DNA of 22,500 bases, taken from the IMG/VR virus record IMGVR_UViG_3300037247_000247, positions 1 to 22,500 of that record; one strand, given 5' to 3'. The translations under genes and the position numbers were made by a program. Of the stretch, positions 7,555 through 13,890 are shown in pieces; position 1 is the first letter of the stretch; every line of letters starts with the position of its first letter. The stretch is from a virus. The notes under the pieces were generated by a model, which was not told where the DNA came from, searched no databases, and saw only the letters and a program-made list of their open reading frames with translations.

Positions 7555-7862
7555 TTTTTTTTTGGAATTGTAAAACATGCTTCAAAGCCGTGAACGTCAT
7601 TTGCTAATACCTCAGATACCACCCAATTCATTAATCGCAACGGGCATTTTGTTAAGTCCCATTCCTCATGCTTCCCCGTTAGTCCAGGCAGGTTGTAATT
7701 ATCACAAATGGTAATGGATACCGCGAAACGTTTAAGAACGCCTTTAGCGTCCTTGCTGGCTTCCATCGCTTCCAACCATGTTAGATAATGAGAGCCAAGC
7801 CACACATTAGGAATTTCTATATAGTAATCTTCGTTGTCTTCCAGTGGACAAGGTATTCTCAT
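7488..7862 (-). CDS. Tail assembly chaperone (G part)
   Basis: The unshifted product is 124 aa. It begins MRIPCPLEDNED, contains a central helical region (WLEAMEASKDAKGVLKRF), and ends 21 residues past the slippery lysines. I chose the ATG at 7862 because it overlaps the upstream stop as TAATG, the pattern used at most junctions here. A start at 7916 would add 18 Arg-rich residues that merely read the end of the previous gene in another frame. As in other siphophages, this short form and the frameshifted form probably act together on the tape measure during tail assembly. Confidence 0.8.
   Translation of the reverse strand: MRIPCPLEDNEDYYIEIPNVWLGSHYLTWLEAMEASKDAKGVLKRFAVSITICDNYNLPGLTGKHEEWDLTKCPLRLMNWVVSEVLANDVHGFEACFTIPKKKPLNTGALLNLMATVGASQKAA
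7554..7563 (-). other. Programmed -1 ribosomal frameshift site (A AAA AAG)
   Basis: On the minus strand nine A are followed by GCCC. In the upstream frame the codons are CCA AAA AAA AAG, so the in-frame heptamer A AAA AAG is present, the same slippery sequence used by E. coli dnaX. A -1 slip enters the second frame at GCC and reads on to the stop at 7246. Just downstream a near-repeat is seen (GCCCTTGAATACTG and GCTCTTGAATCTG), but no strong stimulatory hairpin is obvious. Confidence 0.85.
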
Positions 7863-8296
7863 TATGTAACGGTTCCCCATACGGCCGTAACGCCTTCGCC
7901 GCCAACGGCGTTCCATGCGTTCGTGACCGCGCTTCCAGTTGAAGGACTCACAAGGTAGTTTTGCAATAGCATGTTTGTCATCGTAAATTCTGGATCGCCA
8001 CTTGTGGGGGCTGCCCCAATACCAATTGCAACCACAATGGGAACAAGAGTACCTGCGTCTGCCAATGGTTGTACAACGGTGTGGCTTCCTAACGTATCGT
8101 TATCAAGAAATCCTGAGAAATCCAAAGTCACAGACCCAGTACCTTGCAAATTCTCCATAATGGTATTACAAAGCGTGGTGATGTCGGTTTGTTCATGAGT
8201 AAGCCCAACACCGCCAGAGCTTGTTATTGAACATGTTACTAATAAACTATTAATTGATATTGTTACAAATCTTGAATGGGTTTTACCTACCGCCAT
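7862..8296 (-). CDS. Tail tube-like protein, smaller paralogue
   Basis: The 144-aa product shares its whole plan with the preceding 256-aa protein. Both begin MAV and soon carry GKTH-x-R. Both then have an IMEN segment followed by a short strand ending in F, a VA-(I/F)-GI strand with a P and G nearby, and a late segment with AVTNAW or AVAISA running to V-W-G or VAGWG. It is therefore probably a tube-type protein formed by duplication. It could be a second tube subunit, a tube tip or initiator protein, or a decorating copy. It lies next to the chaperones, the usual site of the major tail protein. A TAGGAG stop/SD overlap precedes its ATG. Confidence 0.65.
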   Translation of the reverse strand: MAVGKTHSRFVTISINSLLVTCSITSSGGVGLTHEQTDITTLCNTIMENLQGTGSVTLDFSGFLDNDTLGSHTVVQPLADAGTLVPIVVAIGIGAAPTSGDPEFTMTNMLLQNYLVSPSTGSAVTNAWNAVGGEGVTAVWGTVT

Positions 8297-8306
8297 AATG
8301 TTTCTC

Positions 8307-9077
8307 CTAGAGTGGTATTTGTGCCAACCATAATATTAAATCTGTGCCAGCGTTTTTAACTAATGAAGCGCGGGTGTATCTATCAACCGATCCCGGGTCT
8401 GTTATAACTGCGCTTGTCACCGCAGAGCCAATATTTGTAGCCACGCCTAATGTCGCCGAAAATACGGAATCGGCAGGACTATCTTCCATCGTTAAATCCC
8501 AGTCATTTGTGCCCATTGCACCCGCGCTTTGTGCCACATGGTAAATCCACATGTAGCCCTTCGGAGCGGCGGCGCCATTATCTAAGCTGGGCAAATCAAT
8601 CGTTGCTGATTCACTTACCCCGATGGCTAGCATTTGCCCCCATCCAGCTACAGCGTTTTCGCCTGCGTTAAATGTCGCACTAATAGCAACCGCGTCAGAT
8701 GGTGTCATATTCGGTAGATATGTGAACTGTGTCAGGCTTGCCGAGAATGAAGGCGCACCAATGGTAGGTGGTTCGCTAATACCAAATGCTACAGTTCCAA
8801 ATAAGTCAGTTCCTATTGCATTTAATGCTGTGTGTGTGCCAGCGTTGACACCGGGAGCAGAAACTTTATTGTTAAACAATGCGGAGTAATCCCCAAAGTT
8901 AACGGTCGCCATCCCTGGGATATTTTCCATGATGTCAACCCATCCAGTCACATCGGCAGGATTGCCACCAAGTCCCACGGTTCCGAGCGACCTACTATCA
9001 CCGCTCAAGTTGTTGCCTTGGATTAAAAGTCGCGCATATCTGACATGTGTTTTGCCTGTTGTTACTGTTACGGCCAT
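8307..9077 (-). CDS. Major tail tube protein (probable)
   Basis: The 256-aa product is beta-rich and low in charge, as expected for a tube protein. It has GKTHVRYARLLI near the N terminus and DIMENIPGMATVNF at about residues 47-60. The C-terminal half has a distinct strand pattern (about 150-256) that its smaller neighbour lacks, possibly an added surface domain. It is preceded by an AAGGGA SD site. Its location between the tail completion protein and the chaperones supports the major tube role. Which of the two paralogues forms the bulk of the tube cannot be told from sequence. Confidence 0.65.
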   Translation of the reverse strand: MAVTVTTGKTHVRYARLLIQGNNLSGDSRSLGTVGLGGNPADVTGWVDIMENIPGMATVNFGDYSALFNNKVSAPGVNAGTHTALNAIGTDLFGTVAFGISEPPTIGAPSFSASLTQFTYLPNMTPSDAVAISATFNAGENAVAGWGQMLAIGVSESATIDLPSLDNGAAAPKGYMWIYHVAQSAGAMGTNDWDLTMEDSPADSVFSATLGVATNIGSAVTSAVITDPGSVDRYTRASLVKNAGTDLILWLAQIPL

Positions 9078-9080
9078 AGT

Positions 9081-9548
9081 TTAATCCCTTGTAATCACCG
9101 TGAATACCATAGGTATACTTAATATATTCGGCATCTCAGATCCGCTGCCCTCATCAAAGTCGGGGAGTATTGGATCGCCTGGAGTCAAGTCTGAAAATGT
9201 TTGCAGATTAAAATAATCCGTTAACGCAAGATTGCGATTAACTTTAAGATTGAATTCCGTGAGTATCGCATCGCGCAAGGATGCTATTTGTAATTCGTCT
9301 TGGTTCCAATCAAAGAAAGGAATAATCGGGCCAACTAAACCCGTCCATGTGTTTGTTACGCAGTCCATTTCCTCGACACTAGAAACAAGACCAAATTGTC
9401 TAATCAATACCCATGGTGCAGCCTGCTCGCTTCTATCTAAGAAATCCCAACTACTAATGAATACGGATGCACTATCAAACTCCGACATTGCCCCGATGAT
9501 GGTTTGTATTGCTTCTGCAATAACACTTGATTCATTAGCGACTGCCAT
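9081..9548 (-). CDS. Tail completion / tail terminator-like protein
   Basis: The 155-aa product is of the size and position of the gpU-like tail terminator family, lying between a gp10-like neck protein and the tube protein. It has an N-terminal helix (about 5-22) followed by alternating strands, including WVLIRQFG, a pattern seen in that fold. The C terminus ends with a strand (LSIPMVFTVIT) typical of a closing beta sheet. The start overlaps the upstream stop as TAATG. I rely on order and length, since no diagnostic motif is visible. Confidence 0.55.
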   Translation of the reverse strand: MAVANESSVIAEAIQTIIGAMSEFDSASVFISSWDFLDRSEQAAPWVLIRQFGLVSSVEEMDCVTNTWTGLVGPIIPFFDWNQDELQIASLRDAILTEFNLKVNRNLALTDYFNLQTFSDLTPGDPILPDFDEGSGSEMPNILSIPMVFTVITRD

Positions 9549-10024
9549 TAGTCAGACACCTTGTTAACCCAATTAACGGTGATGCGATTTAATGCCACAC
9601 GTGTTGATGGTTCCCATTTGCGAAAGGCGCGATCACTAAACTTGTTAGGTTTTGTACCTGGGTGATTAACCGATCTAAAGAACACAATCCCGCCGGCTTT
9701 TGGCCAGTTGAATCGTAAAAATCCCCCAGCGCGTTTTGGGAATATAGGATGCGGTTTCGTTCCTTCAGTGATAAAAGTTCCGAGGGGTTGCGGCATTGTG
9801 CCATTTAGGGTGATTGTCTCTCCCTGTTGTCTCGTTGTGAACCGTATTCCCTCGGCAAATTTACCCGTATTCTTCGGAGCTTCTTCCCGCATAAACTTGA
9901 CCCAGCGTTGACCCAACGAGCGCATTTCATCACGCTTGTCTTTTAATAGATCGTCATTCGCTTTGGTGAACCGTCCTTGAATATCTCTAAAGGATGGTTG
10001 TACGGTTAAGCTAACTTCTGCCAT
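9548..10024 (-). CDS. HK97 gp10-like neck / head-tail joining protein
   Basis: The 158-aa product carries the gp10-like signature: an N-terminal helix, then EEAPKNTGKFAEGIRF (about residues 48-63), and then THPIFPK-type residues (TKPHPIFPKRAG, about 89-100). A short C-terminal helix (FSDRAFRKW) follows. This family joins the connector ring to the tail. It lies one gene after the connector and overlaps it as TAATG. The protein is basic, as is usual. Confidence 0.7.
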   Translation of the reverse strand: MAEVSLTVQPSFRDIQGRFTKANDDLLKDKRDEMRSLGQRWVKFMREEAPKNTGKFAEGIRFTTRQQGETITLNGTMPQPLGTFITEGTKPHPIFPKRAGGFLRFNWPKAGGIVFFRSVNHPGTKPNKFSDRAFRKWEPSTRVALNRITVNWVNKVSD

Positions 10025-10443
10025 TATCCGAACGCCTTAAATACAAATTGTCTTTCAGTCGCTGCCCCGTTACTCTCAAAACCGCGCCTTTTGTTTTTAA
10101 CAAAATCACCCACCGCGTCCGTTAAATTAAACGTATCGGTTGTGGCATTGCGATTTGTTGGACCACGGCTTGACCGTTTCCTTACCCATTGCTCAATAAA
10201 CTTTGCTACTTGCTGATTAGCAAACAGATCAAGTGCAGGTGTGACCGCAGGTTCGGTCACTGGCGTGAGGAAATAGACATTCCCTAACTCGATGTTAAGT
10301 TCACTGCTTATCTCATCAAGCCAGTTTTCGACCTGTGATAATGTGGGGTTGGTTGCAGCGGTATAAAGCCCCGTACCTGAATCGGTATAAGGCTTCGTAA
10401 TACCAGCCACGCCATTGATCCCCGCATCACCATAGTCAGCCAT
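10024..10443 (-). CDS. Head-tail connector / adaptor protein
   Basis: The 139-aa product has a helical middle (LSQVENWLDEISSELNIEL, about residues 35-53) typical of gp6-like head-tail adaptors, which begin a helix with S-x-x-x-V-x-x-W-L-x-x-I. The C-terminal region is basic (KNKRRGFES). Position just after the capsid and before the gp10-like gene agrees. It overlaps both neighbours as TAATG. The N-terminal 30 residues are Gly- and Thr-rich and probably flexible. Confidence 0.65.
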   Translation of the reverse strand: MADYGDAGINGVAGITKPYTDSGTGLYTAATNPTLSQVENWLDEISSELNIELGNVYFLTPVTEPAVTPALDLFANQQVAKFIEQWVRKRSSRGPTNRNATTDTFNLTDAVGDFVKNKRRGFESNGAATERQFVFKAFG

Positions 10444-10604
10444 TATTTATCCACCGATGGGTTGCGTTGCTTGCGTTTTGGCTTTGATTGAACAACCCTT
10501 TCGAGCCGTCCAATCTTCAACCAGTGCGCCGCTTCTTCTTCTCGCAATTCCAAAATAGTGCCAATTGGTTCATAGAACTTACCAATCACTTTGTACTTAT
10601 CCAT
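10443..10604 (-). CDS. Small basic protein downstream of capsid
   Basis: The 53-aa product starts MDKYKVIGKFYEPIGT, contains the segment LELREEEAAHWLKIGRLE, and ends with a basic tail (KPKRKQR). The middle looks like the small phage proteins that follow the capsid gene and read V-x-G-x-x-x-x-G-x-x-x-x-L-x-x-x-x-A-x-x-L/W, often described as hypothetical. I chose the ATG at 10604, which overlaps the capsid stop as TAATG, over an ATG seven codons upstream inside the capsid gene. A role in head completion or DNA contact is only a guess. Confidence 0.65.
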   Translation of the reverse strand: MDKYKVIGKFYEPIGTILELREEEAAHWLKIGRLERVVQSKPKRKQRNPSVDK

Positions 10605-11650
10605 TAGTTTCCTGTTGACAGACACATACCTGCACGATTTGCAAACGTTGAAGTCGTGCGCGGTGCTGCGATTGTCATCACGCGCCAGTGAGTTGTCATG
10701 CCATCATCTGATTGCCATTCAACAATTGTAAAAGGCATTGCTTCCACCCATACTACGGTGTTACGTTGAAGGCTAACACCCAAGACACTGCCATCGGCCA
10801 AAAATTGAGGTTTAACCGATCTTACGGCCGTGATTTGTGGGATTGATTCAATAAACTCTAATTCCGTTACGTTATTGTCAGCACTTCGAGGGGTTCCTGA
10901 AATCTCATTGTATTGAGTTTGACTTGCATAAATGGTAATGTTGCTGTCAAAATTATCAGCCGCTTGTGCTGCAATGATATTATTAACAACGGTTGTTGCG
11001 TTGCCCGGCGTGCCCCAAGACAATCCAGCCGCGGAGTTTGTATCTGGGTTATTGGTGTATCCAAATGTCTCGGAAGCGGTTGCAATTTTCACATCACCGA
11101 AGCCGTTAAACAGTGCGTTCTCTTTAGCTTCTGCAACAACTTGCGCAGCTTGCACCGCTTGATCTGTGGAGAATGATCGGCCTGTGCTGTTGTATGCACC
11201 CATTGCACGGAAGCCCACGCGGAATGATTTACTAATCACAGGGACGGTGATCGCTTTCCGTTCTGTTTGGAATTGATCGCGGTCGTCTGAGGCTTCACCA
11301 TCGACGGTGATGTCTGCGGCTGTGACTTCGCTGGTAACATCCCATTCATGTTGTACAAAAAATGGGGATTCACCAATCACCAATCCAGCGTCCATTAAAT
11401 CTTGTACGCCTGACATTGGTACTGATTGCTCACCAATTACGGCCGATTCCAATGATTTCCAGCTATCCTCTGGTAATGCCGAGAATGTTTCAATTGTTTG
11501 CCCAAATTGATTGTATTTGTTTAACGCTCGATGCCATTTACCGCTTGTTGGACTTTTAACCCATTTTTCTACGGTCTTACCTTTCGCGTTAGTTTCAAAC
11601 GCTGGGGTGCATCCCCCGATCAGCATATCACGATTAATTTTGTTACTCAT
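10604..11650 (-). CDS. Major capsid protein (HK97 fold)
   Basis: The 348-aa product has the hallmarks of an HK97-fold capsid protein. There is an N-terminal region without a long scaffold, and an extended-loop-like segment (about residues 105-150) running from DVTSEVTAADITV to VISKSFRVGFR. An A-domain-like C-terminal part includes FTIVEWQSDDGMTTHWRVMTIAAP. The segment resembles encapsulin-like and related capsid families more than HK97 itself. It sits after the decoration protein and the scaffold and before the connectors. An AGGTG SD site lies close to the start, and the start overlaps the upstream stop as TAATG. No separate delta domain is seen, consistent with a distinct scaffold. Confidence 0.88.
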   Translation of the reverse strand: MSNKINRDMLIGGCTPAFETNAKGKTVEKWVKSPTSGKWHRALNKYNQFGQTIETFSALPEDSWKSLESAVIGEQSVPMSGVQDLMDAGLVIGESPFFVQHEWDVTSEVTAADITVDGEASDDRDQFQTERKAITVPVISKSFRVGFRAMGAYNSTGRSFSTDQAVQAAQVVAEAKENALFNGFGDVKIATASETFGYTNNPDTNSAAGLSWGTPGNATTVVNNIIAAQAADNFDSNITIYASQTQYNEISGTPRSADNNVTELEFIESIPQITAVRSVKPQFLADGSVLGVSLQRNTVVWVEAMPFTIVEWQSDDGMTTHWRVMTIAAPRTTSTFANRAGMCLSTGN

Positions 11651-12123
11651 TATAACACCTCGATGTCAAAGCGAAGGCCATCAACGCCAGTGGTCAATGC
11701 TTTTGCCTTTAATGTGTTGGCGATTGTTGTAGCGTCAATCGTTCCTGATGTCAGGAATGTTCCGATTTGAGTTGCCCCGCCATCAATCACGATGGCATCG
11801 ATTGTGATTGCGCCTTCTGCGATAACGTTCAAACGATCACCACGAACTGGGGAAACATAACGAACCACATCACCCGCAACATATAACGCATCGATTGCAT
11901 CTGCTGTATTTGCATCGTCAAAGACTTTTTCAAGTGCAATATATAATTGATCCCACGGAACTGTGCCATCTGACGCGGTAGCTGTTGGGGGAGTCGTGGT
12001 GTGGTCAAGTGTTAACATATGACCCGCTGCGATTCCCGCGCCAGCCTGTGCTTCAGGAAATGATTGTGTGCCATTTCGATTGTGGCTAGAAAGGAATACA
12101 ATACTTGCTGCTGCCTTGGCCAT
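11650..12123 (-). CDS. Head decoration protein-like
   Basis: The 157-aa product is beta-rich, with many small residues (AGAGIAAGHMLTLD), and has V-R-Y-V and GDVV strands. It lies between scaffold and capsid, the standard place for lambda gpD or DUF2190-type decoration proteins. The C terminus is a series of short Thr- and Ala-rich strands. Both ends overlap neighbours as TAATG. Length is greater than classical gpD (about 110 aa), so DUF2190-like or a related stabilising protein is more likely. Confidence 0.6.
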   Translation of the reverse strand: MAKAAASIVFLSSHNRNGTQSFPEAQAGAGIAAGHMLTLDHTTTPPTATASDGTVPWDQLYIALEKVFDDANTADAIDALYVAGDVVRYVSPVRGDRLNVIAEGAITIDAIVIDGGATQIGTFLTSGTIDATTIANTLKAKALTTGVDGLRFDIEVL

Positions 12124-12470
12124 TAGTCCACCTCTACATATTTAACATTTTCATCAGTACTGATGAAAGCCGAGAAGCTGCCACCGTTGCCCGCGTAATT
12201 GGCGGGTTTGAAAGCGGCTTCTAATTTGCTCAAATCAGCAACGGACATTGCTTGCAAGCTATCAGCTTCCAATGTGCAACGTTCATTTGCTACGAGTCGC
12301 GCCACAATGGGGGCTTTCTCGCTGTTGGCTGAGTTGGTGATAACTTCGTCAACACGGCCGTTTACAGTTTCAATTGATGTCACAAGGTCTTTAATCAAAC
12401 CTTTTAACTCATCAATTTGAGCTGAGTTGTCAATAACAACAGGCTCTTGTTTTGGTTCTTTATCTGCCAT
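12123..12470 (-). CDS. Nested scaffold protein from an internal start
   Basis: An ATG at 12470 lies in the same frame as the protease and begins MADKEPKQEP. A strong AAGGAG SD site at 12480-12485 stands nine bases before it. The 115-aa product holds the coiled-coil segment and the C-terminal part of the protease protein, which is where a scaffold is expected. Phage lambda C/Nu3 uses the same arrangement of a scaffold nested in the protease gene. Separate synthesis is inferred from the start signal. Confidence 0.65.
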   Translation of the reverse strand: MADKEPKQEPVVIDNSAQIDELKGLIKDLVTSIETVNGRVDEVITNSANSEKAPIVARLVANERCTLEADSLQAMSVADLSKLEAAFKPANYAGNGGSFSAFISTDENVKYVEVD

Positions 12471-13103
12471 AGGTATGTTCTCCTTGTCTTGGCTAAAACC
12501 TAAATCTACTAATACCCTTTTGACAAGGGCTACAACTTTATTTTCTTGCGCTTCTTCTTCATTGCGAACTAATCCACACCCATCATCTACGCTACACGCG
12601 CCAGGTGTGTCTAGTAAGATTGCCAAATGATCATGGCGTATATTGTGTACAATTTCTGTGTATGCGTTCCCTAGAAAGTTTCCCGCTTGCGTTACCTTAT
12701 CGCTGAACCAACCAAGCGAAACCTCTAATACTTTCTTGCCTTTAATAGCGTTCAGTATTTCTAGCCCCTGAGTACCTGTTTGATTCAGCCGTTCAACCTC
12801 AAACCATGCTTCCGCTTTTAATGAATCCTCATCAATGTGGGCATTAAAAACTTTCCCGATGGTTTCAACATCTGGATTGTTTGCCGGAATGGCTTGCCCC
12901 TGATCGCCAGATGGATGATTGATTGTAATTGGACGGCCGTTTAATGATTCTACTGATTCTGCTAATTCGTCACGCTGTACGAGTCGCCCATTCATCACTG
13001 ATTCAATCGCAGCCACAACGGGAGCCACAAGCCACTGTTTGCCGTTCTTTGTAATTCGTTTAATGTCTACGGTATTGATTTCTAAACTATTCGTGTAGAT
13101 CAT
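12123..13103 (-). CDS. Prohead maturation protease (DUF2213-type) with C-terminal scaffold
   Basis: The 326-aa product has a protease half (about 1-180) followed by a scaffold-like half. Visible protease features are GRPITINHPSG with His63, the EVSLGW motif with Ser129 as candidate nucleophile, and NIRHDHLA with His159; these match the phage DUF2213 protease family. A Cys-rich CSVDDGCG follows. After residue 200 a coiled-coil stretch (IDELKGLIKDLV) begins the scaffold. I chose the ATG at 13103, which overlaps the upstream stop as ATGA. A GTG at 13169 extends the frame only through the end of the upstream gene. Two ACGGCCGT copies lie here. Confidence 0.8.
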   Translation of the reverse strand: MIYTNSLEINTVDIKRITKNGKQWLVAPVVAAIESVMNGRLVQRDELAESVESLNGRPITINHPSGDQGQAIPANNPDVETIGKVFNAHIDEDSLKAEAWFEVERLNQTGTQGLEILNAIKGKKVLEVSLGWFSDKVTQAGNFLGNAYTEIVHNIRHDHLAILLDTPGACSVDDGCGLVRNEEEAQENKVVALVKRVLVDLGFSQDKENIPMADKEPKQEPVVIDNSAQIDELKGLIKDLVTSIETVNGRVDEVITNSANSEKAPIVARLVANERCTLEADSLQAMSVADLSKLEAAFKPANYAGNGGSFSAFISTDENVKYVEVD

Positions 13104-13300
13104 ATGCTCATCCCAAGGTACATCAGTAAAGACACAAGTAACACAGTTCCCATGATAGTAATTAACCACCTGATTGAAAACATTGTGAATTCCCTATCCG
13201 TCATCCCCCCCCCCATTGAATTAGGGGAAGGTTTGGGTGGAGGCTCTCGATATTTAGTTTCCCGTACTGGTCTACTCTTGTCTGGTCTAACTAATTTCAT
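13100..13300 (-). CDS. Small single-pass membrane protein
   Basis: The 66-aa product has a basic, Pro-rich N-terminal half (PVRETKYREPPPKPSP) and one strongly hydrophobic segment near the C terminus (about residues 43-64, IRWLITIMGTVLL and on). I chose the ATG at 13300 because AGGAG stands before it, and the preceding peptide gene stops in that site. A longer frame from 13345 has no SD site. The stop overlaps the protease start as ATGA. A run of ten G inside the gene (coded as GGG between two Met codons) is slippage-prone. Function is unknown; a membrane protein between a terminator and the protease is unusual. Confidence 0.65.
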   Translation of the reverse strand: MKLVRPDKSRPVRETKYREPPPKPSPNSMGGGMTDREFTMFSIRWLITIMGTVLLVSLLMYLGMSI

Positions 13301-13307
13301 ATAACTC

Positions 13308-13385
13308 CTATCTGTTCGGTGTTGTTTTCTTCGGCCTCTTAACAACCTTCTTCTTCGGCTTCTTCTTTGGTCTATGCTTTGTCAT
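13308..13385 (-). CDS. Lysine-rich 25-residue peptide
   Basis: The frame from the ATG at 13385 to the TAG at 13308 encodes 25 residues. Apart from Thr, His, Pro, Val and Asn it is nearly all Lys and Arg, with runs such as RPKKKPKKK and KRPKK. An AGGTGA SD site lies just before it, and its stop is part of the AGGAG used by the next gene, so translation coupling is likely. The transcript must pass the strong terminator immediately upstream. Polybasic peptides can bind DNA or RNA or condense packaged DNA, but no function can be assigned here. Confidence 0.6.
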   Translation of the reverse strand: MTKHRPKKKPKKKVVKRPKKTTPNR

Positions 13386-13394
13386 GGTTCACCT

Positions 13395-13435
13395 AAAAAC
13401 AAAAAATCCGCACCTCCAATTAAGGAAGCGCGGAT
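13395..13435 (-). terminator. Intrinsic terminator after tRNA-Trp
   Basis: On the minus strand ATCCGC (pairing 13406-13411 with 13430-13435), an internal mismatch, then TCC/GGA with a six-base loop form a hairpin. It is followed by TTTTTTGTTTTT. This is a textbook terminator ending the tRNA transcript. The SD site of the lysine-rich peptide comes directly after the T-run, so downstream genes must be reached by read-through or antitermination unless a distant promoter exists. Confidence 0.85.
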
Positions 13436-13466
13436 CAAATGATGCGGGCTAGAAATATGTGTTTAG

Positions 13467-13539
13467 CAGCGAATATAGGATTCGAACCTACAACCTACGG
13501 GTTTGGAAGCCGTTGCTCTTCCATTTGAGCTAATTCGCT
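13467..13539 (-). tRNA. trnW: tRNA-Trp (anticodon CCA)
   Basis: The acceptor stem is seven perfect pairs (13533-13539 with 13468-13474). A four-pair D stem (GCTC/GAGC), an anticodon loop TTCCAAA with anticodon CCA, a five-base variable loop, and a T loop TTCGAAT with a five-pair stem (one G-T) complete the cloverleaf. The discriminator base is G, as in bacterial tRNA-Trp. The anticodon stem has one C-C mismatch next to the loop, which is odd. The 3' CCA is not encoded. It lies at the end of a short transcript ended by a terminator. Confidence 0.85.
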
Positions 13540-13540
13540 C

Positions 13541-13680
13541 TTACATATGCACCTATCGGTAGCCTGTGGCTCCCCCAGTGTGCATATTGCCGATGATGGG
13601 CGTTCGCATCCCATACCATCCCCTCGACTTTTCACGATTCCGCTAATTTTTGAGGGTCGCACTACTACAGTGCTACATCG
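13541..13680 (-). ncRNA. Candidate structured RNA upstream of tRNA-Trp
   Basis: This stretch has no credible gene but several nested inverted repeats. ATATGCAC (13545-13552) pairs with GTGCATAT (13580-13587) around an AGCC-tgt-GGCT hairpin (13561-13571). ATCGG (13555-13559) can pair with CCGAT (13590-13594), giving a pseudoknot with the first stem. GATGATGGG (13592-13600) pairs with CCCAT-ac-CATC (13610-13620), a nine-pair stem with a two-base bulge. CCCTC (13621-13625) pairs with GAGGG (13652-13656), and GCACT pairs with AGTGC (13659-13673). Pairings are seen in the sequence; function as RNA is inferred. The alternative is a transcribed leader processed off the tRNA. Confidence 0.45.
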
Positions 13681-13689
13681 TACATATTT

Positions 13690-13718
13690 ATCTTAGTCTA
13701 TATTAGGCTCTTTTGCAA
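13690..13718 (-). promoter_or_regulatory. Candidate promoter for leader and tRNA-Trp
   Basis: On the minus strand TTGCAA (13713-13718) and TAAGAT (13690-13695) are spaced by 17 bp, a fair match to a sigma70 promoter. It overlaps the end of the preceding gene and would start a transcript at about 13683. That transcript would contain the structured leader, the tRNA and the terminator. Confidence 0.4.
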
Positions 13719-13890
13719 GTTCTTCTACCGTATGCACCTGCACCGCCCTGATAGCTCGTGTCAATGCTTCATTACCCATTGCTGCGTTTTGATTCAATGC
13801 GCGATTGCATACCTCATTCAGTTTGATGATGGTTGCACGTTGTACTTGCTTCGGTGGCGTGTATAGGTATGTTGGTTTAGGCTCAGTCAT
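13693..13890 (-). CDS. Hypothetical protein
   Basis: The 65-aa product has an N-terminal Pro- and Tyr-rich stretch (PTYLYTPPK) and then two likely helices, one with ATIIKLNEVCNRAL and one with AIRAVQVHTVEELAK. It has no membrane segment and no motif I recognise. A GAGG SD site lies just before the ATG, and the ATG directly abuts the upstream TGA. It is the last gene before the tRNA region. Confidence 0.6.
   Translation of the reverse strand: MTEPKPTYLYTPPKQVQRATIIKLNEVCNRALNQNAAMGNEALTRAIRAVQVHTVEELAKEPNID

Noticed and set aside
7246-7578. An independent gene starting at 7578
   Set aside because: The ATG is inside the upstream gene with no SD site. The A AAA AAG site shows it is a frameshift extension.
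13104-13169. GTG start for the protease
   Set aside because: The extra residues read the membrane protein gene in another frame. The ATGA overlap at 13103 fits the operon pattern.
13467-13539. Reading the tRNA as tRNA-Gly (TCC)
   Set aside because: Shifting the anticodon loop breaks the stem pairs. The CCA reading keeps four of five pairs and has U33 and a G discriminator as in tRNA-Trp.
13592-13620. A second tRNA with a T-arm-like hairpin
   Set aside because: The loop is nine bases, no acceptor or anticodon stem fits on either strand, and the pairing is better read as a plain hairpin.
13547-13696. A 49-codon plus-strand frame over the structured region
   Set aside because: It has no SD site, runs antisense to the tRNA unit, and overlaps the end of the minus-strand gene. 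The inverted repeats explain the sequence better.
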